A DNA stretch of 64,000 nucleotides from Limnohabitans sp. (GTDB lineage Bacteria; Pseudomonadota; Gammaproteobacteria; Burkholderiales; Burkholderiaceae_C): the NCBI RefSeq assembly GCF_017848645.1, contig NZ_JAFEIF010000048.1, positions 1 to 64,000 on the forward strand, written 5' to 3'. Position 1 is the stretch's first letter; each line of letters opens with the position of its first letter. Positions 45,071 to 53,583 of the stretch are shown here, in pieces. The translations under genes were made by a program, and so were the position numbers. Below the pieces are notes generated by a model, which saw nothing but the letters and a program-made list of their open reading frames with translations, was not told where the DNA came from and searched no databases.

Positions 45071-46320
45071 GCGCTACCGAAATGCAATACCAACAACTCG
45101 ACACTTGGATCGACGCGCACTTTGACGAACAGGTCAAGTTTTTGCAGGCTCTGGTGCAGGTGCCCACCGACACCCCACCCGGCAACAACGCACCACACGC
45201 CGAGCGCACAGCCGAGCTGCTCGCGCCCATGGGCTTTGACGCAGAAAAGCACCCTGTGCCTGCTTCCGAAGTCAAAGCCTACGGCCTGGAGTCGGTCACC
45301 AACCTGATCGTGCGCCGCAAATATGGCGAAGGCAAAACCATTGCCCTGAACGCCCACGGCGACGTAGTCCCTCCAGGCGAAGGCTGGACACACCCGCCCT
45401 ACGGCGGCGAGATCCATGGGGGTGCCATGTACGGCCGCGCCACCGCCGTGAGCAAGTGCGATTTTTCCACCTTCACCTTTGCCACGCGCGCACTCGAATC
45501 ACTCAAGGCCCCCCTCAAAGGCGGTGTGGAACTGCACTTCACCTACGACGAAGAGTTTGGCGGCGAAATGGGCCCTGGCTGGTTGCTGGCCAAGGGTCTG
45601 ACCAAGCCTGATTTGATGATCGCCGCTGGCTTCAGCTACCAGGTCGTCACCGCACACAACGGCTGCCTGCAAATGGAAGTCACCGTGCAAGGCGAGATGT
45701 CGCACGCTGCCATCCCTGACAGCGGCACCGACGCGCTGCAAGGCGCTGTGCACATACTGAACGCCCTGCTCGCCCTCAACACGCAATACCTCCAAGTCAC
45801 GTCCCAGGTTGAAGGCATCAGCCACCCCTATCTGAACGTGGGCCTGATCGAAGGCGGCACCAACACCAACGTGGTGCCCGGCAAAGTCAGCTTCAAGCTC
45901 GACCGCCGCATGATCCCCGAAGAGAACCCGGCCGAAGTGGAAGCCAGCATCCGCCAAACCATTGCCGATGCCGCTGCCAGCTTCAAGCCCCCACGCGGTG
46001 GCCATGCGCTGAAAGTGGATGTGCGCCGCATGCTGCTGGCCAACGCCATGAAGCCGCTGGCGGGCAACCAACCACTGGTCGATGCGATCCAAAGACACGG
46101 CGAACAAGTCTTCGGCGAAGCCATCCCTGCCTTGGGCACACCGCTCTACACCGACGTGCGCCTGTACGTGGAGCGCGGCATCCCCGGCGTGATCTACGGC
46201 GCAGGGCCGCGCACCGTGCTCGAGTCCAACGCCAAACGTGCCGATGAGCATGTGGAGCTGGAAGACCTGCGCCGGGCGACCAAGGTGATTGCACGCACCT
46301 TGCTGGATTTGCTGGCCTAA
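45067..46320 (+). CDS. M20-family metallohydrolase (ArgE/DapE-like) in the allantoin operon, substrate unknown
   Basis: A 417-residue M20 protein. NAHGDVVPPGEGW carries the first metal His97 and Asp99, and TYDEEFGGE carries Glu162-163. At the place of the usual bridging Asp (family pattern GRG-x-x-D-x-KG) it reads GRATAVSKCD, so the Asp is replaced by Val128, with Asp132 four residues later. The start overlaps the uraD-allC stop (ATGA) and the next gene begins two bases after its stop, so it belongs firmly to the purine operon. It may hydrolyse ureidoglycine, ureidoglycolate or another ureido compound; this is inference from position. Confidence 0.85.
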   Translation: MSATEMQYQQLDTWIDAHFDEQVKFLQALVQVPTDTPPGNNAPHAERTAELLAPMGFDAEKHPVPASEVKAYGLESVTNLIVRRKYGEGKTIALNAHGDVVPPGEGWTHPPYGGEIHGGAMYGRATAVSKCDFSTFTFATRALESLKAPLKGGVELHFTYDEEFGGEMGPGWLLAKGLTKPDLMIAAGFSYQVVTAHNGCLQMEVTVQGEMSHAAIPDSGTDALQGAVHILNALLALNTQYLQVTSQVEGISHPYLNVGLIEGGTNTNVVPGKVSFKLDRRMIPEENPAEVEASIRQTIADAAASFKPPRGGHALKVDVRRMLLANAMKPLAGNQPLVDAIQRHGEQVFGEAIPALGTPLYTDVRLYVERGIPGVIYGAGPRTVLESNAKRADEHVELEDLRRATKVIARTLLDLLA

Positions 46321-46322
46321 AC

Positions 46323-47165
46323 ATGAGCGCGCCGCAGCTTGACACCCTGCGCCAGCGTGTGCAGGCCTGCACCACCGACCAGGACGTGGCCGACTACCAG
46401 CGCGATGGTGCGGTGTGCATCCGCAACTTGTTCACGTCCGAAGAAGTGGCCCTGCTGCGGGACGGCATCGAGGCCAACCTGGCCCACCCCAGCCCACGCG
46501 GCATGGTGGCCAGCAGGCCGGACGACCCGGGGCGCTTTTTTGAAGACTTTTGCAACTGGCAGGACATCCCGCAGTACAAGCGTTTCATCTTCGACACCCC
46601 CCTGGCCGCCCTGGCGCAGCGCCTGATGCAAAGCCAGACGGTGCGCCTGTACCACGACCACCTGCTGGTCAAGGAGCCCGGCACGCGCCAGCGCACGCCT
46701 TGGCACCAGGACCAGCCTTATTACAACGTGGACGGTCTGCAAAACATCAGTTTCTGGATTCCGGTGGACCCGGTGTCCCGCCCGTCCACGCTGGAGTTTG
46801 TCGCGGGCTCCCACCGGGGTCCCTGGCTCATGCCACGCACCTTCATGACGAACCAGGCCAAATGGTTCCCCGAAGGCTCGTTGGCTGAATTGCCCGACAT
46901 CGACAACCACCGCCAAAACTTCCCCATCTTGGGCTGGGACTTGCAGCCGGGCGATTTGGTCTGTTTTCACATGCTCAGCCTGCACGCATCGGCCGGGGTG
47001 GACGGCACGCAGCGCAGGCGCGTGTACTCGGTGCGTTTTTTGGGCGACGACATGACCCACGCCCCACGGCCTTGGGTGACCTCGCCGCCCTTCCCTGGGC
47101 TCGACCAGGAACTGCCCACTGGGGTGCCGATGGACCATGCGCTGTTTCCCTTGATGTCGGTTTGA
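46323..47165 (+). CDS. PhyH-type Fe(II)/2-oxoglutarate dioxygenase in the allantoin operon
   Basis: A 280-residue protein of the phytanoyl-CoA dioxygenase family. The iron triad is visible as TPWHQDQ (His128, Asp130) and CFHMLSLHASAG (His221), with a 2-oxoglutarate-binding Arg in RRRVYSVRF. The length is typical. It is the last gene of the gntR-puuE-uraD/allC-M20-phyH operon, starting two bases after the M20 stop, and is followed by a strong terminator. No PhyH-type enzyme has an established role in purine breakdown that I know of, so its substrate is an open question. Confidence 0.87.
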   Translation: MSAPQLDTLRQRVQACTTDQDVADYQRDGAVCIRNLFTSEEVALLRDGIEANLAHPSPRGMVASRPDDPGRFFEDFCNWQDIPQYKRFIFDTPLAALAQRLMQSQTVRLYHDHLLVKEPGTRQRTPWHQDQPYYNVDGLQNISFWIPVDPVSRPSTLEFVAGSHRGPWLMPRTFMTNQAKWFPEGSLAELPDIDNHRQNFPILGWDLQPGDLVCFHMLSLHASAGVDGTQRRRVYSVRFLGDDMTHAPRPWVTSPPFPGLDQELPTGVPMDHALFPLMSV

Positions 47166-47183
47166 GTTGACGTGCGTGCACTG

Positions 47184-47218
47184 AAAACCGCCGCCTTTCG
47201 GGGTTCAGGCGGTTTTTT
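47184..47218 (+). terminator. Rho-independent terminator after phyH
   Basis: AAAACCGCC and GGCGGTTTT form a 9-bp stem around a 15-base loop, followed by more T residues. It starts 18 bases after the phyH stop and closes the purine operon before the permease unit. Confidence 0.82.
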
Positions 47219-47281
47219 GCGTCCGGGGCTGATTGACCTTGAATACACAGGGTTTTCACGCATCCACATCGCATTCTATTT

Positions 47282-47289
47282 TGTATACA
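47282..47289. promoter_or_regulatory. TGTATACA operator upstream of the xanthine/urate permease
   Basis: TTGTATACAGTTTGGAACAC holds the TGTATACA dyad about 76 bases before the permease start codon. The downstream flank GTTTGGAACAC matches the site at 52715 (CTTTCGAACAC) at nine of eleven bases. Confidence 0.68.
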
Positions 47290-47364
47290 GTTTGGAACAC
47301 AAAGAAGCACACTTATAGCGGCTTTGCTGTCTTCCCCTCTGTTTACTTTTCAGGAGACCCCTCC

Positions 47365-48846
47365 ATGAGTTCAACCATCCACCCCGTGGACGAGCATTTG
47401 CCCAATGGCAAGCTCGCCGCTTTGGGCCTGCAACATGTGCTGGTGATGTATGCCGGCGCGGTGGCCGTGCCCCTGATCGTGGGCCGCGCCCTCAAGCTCA
47501 GCCCTGAACAAGTGGCGATGCTGATCTCGGCCGACCTGTTTTGCTGCGGTTTGGTCACGCTGATCCAATCGCTGGGCGCCACACAGTGGTTTGGCATCAA
47601 GCTGCCCGTGATGATGGGCGTGACGTTTGCCTCTGTCGCCCCGATGGTGGCCATGGCCAACAACAACCCGGGCGTGCAAGGCGCGGGGCTGATCTTTGGC
47701 GCCATCATTGGCGCGGGGGTGATCTCCATCTTGATTGCGCCCATCGTGAGCCGCATGCTGCGGTTTTTCCCGCCAGTCGTGACCGGCACCATCATTGCCG
47801 TCATCGGCATCAGCTTGATGCGTGTGGGCATCAACTGGATTTTTGGCAACCCCTTCGGCCCCACAGCGCCCAGCATCCCTAACCCGGAACACCTGGCCTG
47901 GCTCGATGCCGCTAAACAAGCGGCCAGCACGGGTGCAGTGCCCCCGGTGCCTGCCGGCATGAACATCGTCGGCTCGGTGCCCAACCCCAAGTACGCGCAG
48001 CTGTCGCACATCGGCATTGCCGCCATCGTGTTGGTGTCCATCTTGCTGATTGCCAAGTACGCCCGTGGCTTTGTGGCCAACATTTCGGTGCTGCTGGGCA
48101 TCGTGATCGGTGGCGTGGTGGCTACAGCCGCTGGGCTCATGACGTTCGACAAAGTCGGCAAAGCTGGCTGGTTTGACCTGGTGCTGCCCTTCGAAATCGC
48201 CACGCCCGTCTTTGATCCGATCCTGATCCTGACCATGACCCTGGTGATGATCGTGGTGATGATCGAGTCGACCGGCATGTTCCTCGCCTTGGGCGATCTG
48301 ACCGGCAAAAAAGTCGATCAGAAAATGCTGACGGCTGGTCTGCGCACCGACGGTCTGGGCACGCTGATCGGCGGTATTTTCAACACCTTCCCCTACACCA
48401 GCTTCTCGCAAAACGTGGGTCTGGTGGGCGTGACGGGCGTGAAAAGCCGCTTTGTCTGCGTCGCAGGCGGCGTGATCCTGATCGTGCTGGGGCTGTTGCC
48501 CAAGATGGCGGCCTTGGTCGAGTCGCTGCCCACCTTTGTGCTCGGCGGTGCGGGCTTGGTGATGTTCGGCATGGTGGCCGCCACCGGCATCCGGATTCTG
48601 TCCACCGTGGACTACAAGGGCAACCGCAACAACCTGTTCATCGTGGCGATTTCGATCGGCTTTGGCATGATCCCGCTGATCGCGCCACGCTACCTGCAGT
48701 GGATGCCGCACAGCATCCACCCGCTGATCGAGTCGGGCATCTTGCTGGCCTCCATCAGCGCTGTGTTGTTGAACCTGTACTTCAACGGCTCCAAGGGCGA
48801 CAGCAGCGAGGCCATCGAAGCGGCCAAACACGCCGACTCGCATTGA
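47365..48846 (+). CDS. Nucleobase:cation symporter-2 family permease (xanthine/urate)
   Basis: A 493-residue permease with about 14 hydrophobic segments that imports xanthine, urate or uracil with protons. The NAT signature region is TFPYTSFSQNVGLVGVTGVKSR, and the N-terminal GLQHVLVMYAGAVAVPLIVG is typical of the urate/xanthine (UacT/XanQ) branch. The QNVG-x-x-x-x-TG motif is intact. ATG 47365 has CAGGAG upstream. It sits just beyond the purine operon in its own unit, with a terminator on each side and the shared operator, so urate or xanthine is the most likely substrate. Confidence 0.92.
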   Translation: MSSTIHPVDEHLPNGKLAALGLQHVLVMYAGAVAVPLIVGRALKLSPEQVAMLISADLFCCGLVTLIQSLGATQWFGIKLPVMMGVTFASVAPMVAMANNNPGVQGAGLIFGAIIGAGVISILIAPIVSRMLRFFPPVVTGTIIAVIGISLMRVGINWIFGNPFGPTAPSIPNPEHLAWLDAAKQAASTGAVPPVPAGMNIVGSVPNPKYAQLSHIGIAAIVLVSILLIAKYARGFVANISVLLGIVIGGVVATAAGLMTFDKVGKAGWFDLVLPFEIATPVFDPILILTMTLVMIVVMIESTGMFLALGDLTGKKVDQKMLTAGLRTDGLGTLIGGIFNTFPYTSFSQNVGLVGVTGVKSRFVCVAGGVILIVLGLLPKMAALVESLPTFVLGGAGLVMFGMVAATGIRILSTVDYKGNRNNLFIVAISIGFGMIPLIAPRYLQWMPHSIHPLIESGILLASISAVLLNLYFNGSKGDSSEAIEAAKHADSH

Positions 48847-48863
48847 AGACGATCGCCTGAAGA

Positions 48864-48969
48864 CATGGATACCCGGTCAAGCCGGGTATGACGCGCAATT
48901 GTCACCCCCGACTTGATCGGGGGTCCATGCCTTCGGTGCAGATGGATACCCGGTCATGCCGGGCATGAC
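48864..48969. repeat. Cluster of three REP-like palindromes in alternating orientation (BIME-like)
   Basis: Copy 1 (48864-48892) has ATACCCGG-TCAAG-CCGGGTAT. Copy 2 (48901-48929) is in the opposite orientation with CCCCCGA-CTTGA-TCGGGGG. Copy 3 (48942-48969) has ATACCCGG-TCATG-CCGGGCAT. The shared ATGGAT...ATGAC frame is a widespread proteobacterial intergenic repeat. The cluster lies between the permease stop and its terminator-like hairpin at 48984. Confidence 0.8.
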
Positions 48970-48983
48970 AGACATTTGTCCCC

Positions 48984-49017
48984 AAAAGCCAAGCCCGGTG
49001 CTTGGCTTTTTGCTTTT
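48984..49017 (+). terminator. Rho-independent terminator between the permease and maeB
   Basis: AAAAGCCAAGC and GCTTGGCTTTT make an 11-bp stem with a 5-base loop, followed by a T-rich tract. It lies 92 bases before the maeB start. Confidence 0.88.
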
Positions 49018-49108
49018 TATGCAGGTAATCCACAGCCTGAAACCGCGCTCAAATAGGTTACGCTTTCACGGCAACCCTCTTTTCATTTGATCTACCGAGA
49101 CAAGAACA

Positions 49109-51409
49109 ATGAGCCAAAAACAACTCTCCCCCGCCGAAGAAGCCTTGCGCGACGCTGCGCGCGACTACCACCGCTTTCCCACACGCGGCAAGGTCTCGGT
49201 CAACCCGACCAAGCCCCTGTCCAACCAGCGCGACCTGTCGCTGGCCTATTCGCCCGGCGTGGCTTATCCGTGCCTTGACATCGAGGCCGACCCGTCCAAA
49301 GCGGCCGAGTACACCTCGCGTGGCAACTTGGTGGCGGTGATCACCAACGGCACGGCCGTGTTGGGCCTGGGCGACATTGGCCCTCTGGCGGCCAAGCCGG
49401 TGATGGAGGGCAAGGGCTGCTTGTTCAAGAAGTTCGCGGGCATCGACGTGTTCGACATTGAGCTGGCCGAGCGTGACCCGGACAAGCTGGTGGACATCAT
49501 CGCCGCCATGGAGCCCACGCTGGGCGGCATCAACCTCGAAGACATCAAGGCGCCCGAGTGCTTCTATATTGAGAAGAAGCTGCGCGAGCGCATGAACATC
49601 CCGGTCTTTCATGACGACCAGCACGGCACCGCCATCATCGCCTCGGCCGCCATGCTCAACGGCCTGGAGCTGGTGGGCAAGGACATCGGCAGCATCAAGC
49701 TGGCTGTGTCGGGCGCAGGCGCTGCGTCCATCGCCTGCTTGGACGTGATGGTGGGCCTGGGCGTCAAGATCGAGAACATTTTTGTCTGCGACTCCAAGGG
49801 CGTGATCTACGAAGGCCGCCCCGGTGGCTACGACGAATCCAAAGCGCGCTACGCCCAAAAGACCGACGCCCGCACGCTGGCCGATGCGGTCAACGGCGCG
49901 GACGTGTTCCTGGGCTGCTCGGCCCCCGGCGTGATGACGGTGGACATGCTCAAAACCATGGCCCGCGACCCGGTGATCCTGGCTCTGGCCAACCCCGAGC
50001 CTGAAATCCGCCCCGAGCTGGCCAAAGCCGCCCGCCCGGACTGCATCATCGCCACCGGCCGCTCGGACTACCCGAACCAGGTCAACAACGTGCTGTGTTT
50101 CCCCTACATCTTCCGGGGGGCCCTGGACTGCGGCGCGACCAAGATCACCGAAGCCATGAAGCTGGCCTGCGTGCGCCAGATTGCCGACTTGGCCAAAGCC
50201 GACATCAGCGAAGAAGTGGCCAGCGCCTACGCGGGCAAAGAACTGTCTTTTGGGCGTGACTACCTGATCCCCACGCCTTTTGACTCACGCCTGATTTTGC
50301 GCATCGCCCCGGCCGTGGCCCAGGCCGCTGCAGAGTCGGGTGTGGCCACGCGCCCCATCACCGACATGGATGCCTACCGCCAGCAGCTGCAAAGCTTTGT
50401 GACGCAAACGGGCATCCTGATGCGCCCGATCTTCAACGCCGCCAAGGCCGTGCCCAACGCCTCCAAGCGCGTGGCCTATGCCGACGGCGAAGACGAACGC
50501 GCCCTGCGTGCCGCCCAAATGGCCATCGACGACAAGTTGGCGCACCCGATCCTGATCGGCCGCCCCGCCGTGATTGCTGCCCGCATCGAAAAAGCTGGGC
50601 TGCGCATGCGCTTGGGGGTGGATGTGGACAACGTCAACCCGGAAGACGATGAGCGCTTTCGCCAGTACTGGGAGCATTACCACCACTTGATGAAGCGCAA
50701 CGGCGCCACACCCGCGGTGGCCAAGGCAGCGGTGCGCCGCTCCAACACCATCATCGGCTCGCTGATGGTGTCCTTGGGCGATGCCGACGCCCTGATTTGC
50801 GGCCTGACGGGCAGCTACATGACGCACCTCGAGCGCATCGACAGCATTTTGGGCAAAAGTGCGGGCGTGACCAACTACGCCGCCGTGAATGCGCTCGTGA
50901 GTGACTTGGGACCCCTGTTCATCACCGACACCTATGTGAATGAAGACCCCAGCGCCGAGCAGCTGGCCGAGATCGCGGCCATGGCGGTCAAGGAGATCCA
51001 GCGCTTTGGCATCGTGCCCAAGGTGGCTTTCCTCTCGCATTCGAGTTACGGCTCGTCCAAACGCGCATCGGCGCGCAAGATGCGCCTGGCGCGTGACCTG
51101 TTTGTGGCGCAGCACCCCGACATCGAGTGCGATGGCGAGCTGCACGGCGACGCGGCCTTGCAGCCCGAAATCCGCAACGTGTACTTGGAAGACAGCACCC
51201 TGAGCGGCTCGGCCAATTTGCTGGTCTGCCCCAACCTGGACGCGGCCAACATTTTGTACAACGTGATGAAGACCACCACCAGCGGCGGTGTCACGGTGGG
51301 CCCGATCCTGATGGGCGCGGCCGGCACGGCGCACATCCTGACGCCTGCAGCCACCGTGCGCCGGGTGCTCAACATGACCGCACTGGCCGCAGCCGGCGTG
51401 CGCAGCTGA
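49109..51409 (+). CDS. maeB: NADP-dependent malic enzyme with C-terminal phosphotransacetylase-like domain
   Basis: Decarboxylates malate to pyruvate with NADPH production. The 766-residue length fits the MaeB type. Residues 1-430 are the malic enzyme: [18 protein letters not shown], the catalytic [16 protein letters not shown], and the cofactor motif [13 protein letters not shown]. Residues 430-766 are the phosphotransacetylase-like domain that senses acetyl-Co[14 protein letters not shown] and [16 protein letters not shown]. Translation starts at ATG 49109, after CGAGACAAGAACA. It is monocistronic, with terminators on each side. Confidence 0.95.
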   Translation: MSQKQLSPAEEALRDAARDYHRFPTRGKVSVNPTKPLSNQRDLSLAYSPGVAYPCLDIEADPSKAAEYTSRGNLVAVITNGTAVLGLGDIGPLAAKPVMEGKGCLFKKFAGIDVFDIELAERDPDKLVDIIAAMEPTLGGINLEDIKAPECFYIEKKLRERMNIPVFHDDQHGTAIIASAAMLNGLELVGKDIGSIKLAVSGAGAASIACLDVMVGLGVKIENIFVCDSKGVIYEGRPGGYDESKARYAQKTDARTLADAVNGADVFLGCSAPGVMTVDMLKTMARDPVILALANPEPEIRPELAKAARPDCIIATGRSDYPNQVNNVLCFPYIFRGALDCGATKITEAMKLACVRQIADLAKADISEEVASAYAGKELSFGRDYLIPTPFDSRLILRIAPAVAQAAAESGVATRPITDMDAYRQQLQSFVTQTGILMRPIFNAAKAVPNASKRVAYADGEDERALRAAQMAIDDKLAHPILIGRPAVIAARIEKAGLRMRLGVDVDNVNPEDDERFRQYWEHYHHLMKRNGATPAVAKAAVRRSNTIIGSLMVSLGDADALICGLTGSYMTHLERIDSILGKSAGVTNYAAVNALVSDLGPLFITDTYVNEDPSAEQLAEIAAMAVKEIQRFGIVPKVAFLSHSSYGSSKRASARKMRLARDLFVAQHPDIECDGELHGDAALQPEIRNVYLEDSTLSGSANLLVCPNLDAANILYNVMKTTTSGGVTVGPILMGAAGTAHILTPAATVRRVLNMTALAAAGVRS

Positions 51410-51441
51410 GCCGCTAAAAACGGGCCCAGCACTGCAAAAAG

Positions 51442-51487
51442 CCCCAATTTGGTGCCCATTTCAGCCGAAATGGGCACCAAAACAGGG
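51442..51487 (+). terminator. Long hairpin after maeB (probable terminator)
   Basis: TTTGGTGCCCATTTC (51448-51462) and its perfect complement (51467-51481) form a 15-bp stem with a 4-base loop. CCCC and GGGG lie just outside it. TTTT follows eight bases beyond, so termination is probable though the T-run is short and displaced. Confidence 0.7.
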
Positions 51488-51591
51488 GTTTTATAGGGGA
51501 TGGACCTGACATACACCGTCAGGTACTTCCCGGATAATGGCACCGATTTTGCTAGACAAGATTCACCGTTTATCAGTCCCTGGAGCCCCTC

Positions 51592-52626
51592 ATGAACAAG
51601 CGTTTCTTACTCAAGGCCACGGCCGCACTGGCAGCAGTCGCCTCTTTTGGCCTGGCGCAAGCCCAAAGCACCCCCCTCAAGTTCCAGCTCGACTGGCGCT
51701 TTGAAGGCCCATCGGCTTTCTTTTTGTTGCCTGCGGCCAAAGGCTATTTCAAGGACGCCAAACTGGACGTGACGGTGGACTCGGGCAACGGCTCCGGTGG
51801 CGCGGTCACCCGCGTGGCTTCGGGCACCTACGACCTGGGCTTTGCCGATTTGGCCGCCCTGATGGAATTCCACGCCAACAACCCCGACGCCCCCAACAAG
51901 CCTGTGGCCATCATGATGGTCTACAACAACACACCCGCCTCGGTGATGGCTTTGAAGAAGTCCGGCATCAAGACCCCCGCCGACCTGGCTGGCAAAAAGC
52001 TGGGCGCACCCGTGTTTGACGCCGGTCGCCGTGCTTTTCCCATCTTCCAGAAAGCCAACAGCATTGGCAACGTGGCCTGGACCGCGATGGACCCACCGCT
52101 GCGCGAGACCATGCTGGTGCGCGGTGACGTGGACGCCATCACCGGCTTCACCTTCACCTCGCTGCTCAACATCGAAGCACGTGGCGTGAAAGCCGAAGAC
52201 GTGGTGGTCATGCAGTACCCCGATTTCGGCGTCAAGCTCTATGGCAACGCGATCATCGCCTCGCCCAAGATCCTGAAAGAAAACCCAGCCGCTGTGAAAG
52301 CCTTCCTGGCTGCCTTCACCAAGGGTGCCAAGGACGTGATGGCCGACCCCGCCAAAGCCATTGAATCGGTCAAGGCCCGCGACGGCATCATCAACGTGGC
52401 GCTCGAAACCCGCCGCCTGCAACTGGCCATCGACACCGTGATCAACAGCCCATCGGCCCGCGCTGAAGGCTTTGGCCAGATCAATGGCCCACGCATGACA
52501 CTGATGGCTTCGCAAGTGTCGGACGCCTTCAACACCAAGACCCGCGTCAAGTCCGAAGAGATCTGGAACGGCTCGTTCTTGCCCACGGCCAAAGAGCTGG
52601 ACATCTTGCCCAAAGGCAAGAAGTAA
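51592..52626 (+). CDS. ABC transporter substrate-binding protein (NMT1/THI5-like)
   Basis: A 344-residue periplasmic protein. A signal peptide ends ASFGLAQAQ before STPLKFQLDWRFEGPSAFFLLPA, the classic NMT1/ThiY/SsuA N-terminus. GSGGAVTRVASGTYDLGFADLAALM follows. The ligand is expected to be a small heterocycle, pyrimidine-like or sulfonate-type; the linked purine operator argues for a purine- or pyrimidine-related compound. It has its own terminator at 52667. The dyad CCTGAC-ATACACC-GTCAGG at 51505-51523 may be part of its control region. Confidence 0.87.
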   Translation: MNKRFLLKATAALAAVASFGLAQAQSTPLKFQLDWRFEGPSAFFLLPAAKGYFKDAKLDVTVDSGNGSGGAVTRVASGTYDLGFADLAALMEFHANNPDAPNKPVAIMMVYNNTPASVMALKKSGIKTPADLAGKKLGAPVFDAGRRAFPIFQKANSIGNVAWTAMDPPLRETMLVRGDVDAITGFTFTSLLNIEARGVKAEDVVVMQYPDFGVKLYGNAIIASPKILKENPAAVKAFLAAFTKGAKDVMADPAKAIESVKARDGIINVALETRRLQLAIDTVINSPSARAEGFGQINGPRMTLMASQVSDAFNTKTRVKSEEIWNGSFLPTAKELDILPKGKK

Positions 52627-52666
52627 ACCAGCGCCAGCTTCGGGGCATGCCGCCCCGGCGCTCCGT

Positions 52667-52701
52667 GCCCACCGCCACCCTGCACGGGTCGGTGGGCTTT
52701 T
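52667..52701 (+). terminator. Terminator between the binding protein and the ABC ATPase
   Basis: GCCCACCG and CGGTGGGC form an 8-bp stem with a 15-base loop, followed by TTTT. It separates the binding-protein gene from the ATPase-permease-ureD unit, whose operator begins 14 bases later. A second hairpin with GGGGC/GCCCC lies just upstream (52641-52662). Confidence 0.72.
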
Positions 52702-52714
52702 ACAGGGCGTAGCG

Positions 52715-52722
52715 TGTATACA
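52715..52722. promoter_or_regulatory. TGTATACA operator upstream of the ABC ATPase
   Basis: GTGTATACACTTTCGAACAC holds the 8-bp dyad, here extended to GTGTATACAC, 30 bases before the ATPase start codon. The site follows a terminator, which implies a separate promoter for the ATPase-permease-ureD unit under this operator. Confidence 0.68.
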
Positions 52723-52751
52723 CTTTCGAACACCATTTTCGAGCTCTCACC

Positions 52752-53570
52752 ATGACCCAAGAATCATTCGTTGATTTCCAGAATGTCTGGCTGGCCTACA
52801 ACGACGAGTTGCTGGCGCAAAACCACTTTGCGGTGGAAGACATCAACCTGCAGGTCAAGCAAGGCGAGTTCATCGCCATCGTTGGACCATCGGGCTGCGG
52901 CAAGTCCACCTTCATGAAGCTGACCACGGGTCTGAAGATGCCCAGCAAAGGCCGCATCCTGGTCGACGGCCAACCGGTGACCGGTCCGCTCAAGATCAGC
53001 GGCATGGCGTTTCAGGCCTCGTCACTTTTGCCGTGGCGCACCACTTTGGACAACGTGCTGCTGCCGCTCGAAATCGTGGAACCCTACCGCTCCAACTTCA
53101 AGCAAAAACGCGAAGAGTACGCAGAACGCGCCCGCAAGCTGCTCAACACCGTGGGCTTGGGTGGCTACGAAGACAAATTCCCCTGGCAACTGTCAGGCGG
53201 CATGCAGCAACGCGCCAGCATCTGCCGTGCCTTGATCCATGAGCCCAAAATGCTGCTGCTCGACGAGCCCTTTGGTGCGCTCGATGCCTTCACGCGTGAA
53301 GAACTCTGGTGCATCTTGCGCGACCTGTGGACCGAGCAAAAGTTCAACGTGATTTTGGTCACCCACGACCTGCGCGAGTCGGTGTTTTTGGCCGACACGG
53401 TGTATGTGATGAGCAAGTGCCCCGGCCGTTTTGTGGTGAAACGCGAGATCGACCTGCCGCGCCCACGCGATCTGGAGATCACCTACACACCCGAATTCAC
53501 CAACATCGTGCACGAGCTGCGCGGCCACATCGGTGCCATGCGCAAGACCGGTACAGCCATCAACCAATGA
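52752..53570 (+). CDS. ABC transporter ATP-binding protein
   Basis: A 272-residue ATPase of the SsuB/TauB/ThiZ group. Walker A GPSGCGKST is at residues 45-53, signature LSGGMQQR at 147-154 and Walker B LLLDEPFGALD at 168-178; LVTHDLRESVFLADTVYVM holds the switch His. Members energise import with an NMT1-type binding protein and a BPD-type permease. The permease starts 13 bases after its stop. It is the first gene after the terminator-operator block. Confidence 0.92.
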   Translation: MTQESFVDFQNVWLAYNDELLAQNHFAVEDINLQVKQGEFIAIVGPSGCGKSTFMKLTTGLKMPSKGRILVDGQPVTGPLKISGMAFQASSLLPWRTTLDNVLLPLEIVEPYRSNFKQKREEYAERARKLLNTVGLGGYEDKFPWQLSGGMQQRASICRALIHEPKMLLLDEPFGALDAFTREELWCILRDLWTEQKFNVILVTHDLRESVFLADTVYVMSKCPGRFVVKREIDLPRPRDLEITYTPEFTNIVHELRGHIGAMRKTGTAINQ

Positions 53571-53583
53571 GCGGGAGCCCCAC

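Noticed and set aside
51505..51523. CCTGAC-ATACACC-GTCAGG dyad before the binding-protein gene as a fifth GntR site
   Set aside because: It lacks the TGTATACA core and has a 7-base spacer, so it does not match the other four sites.
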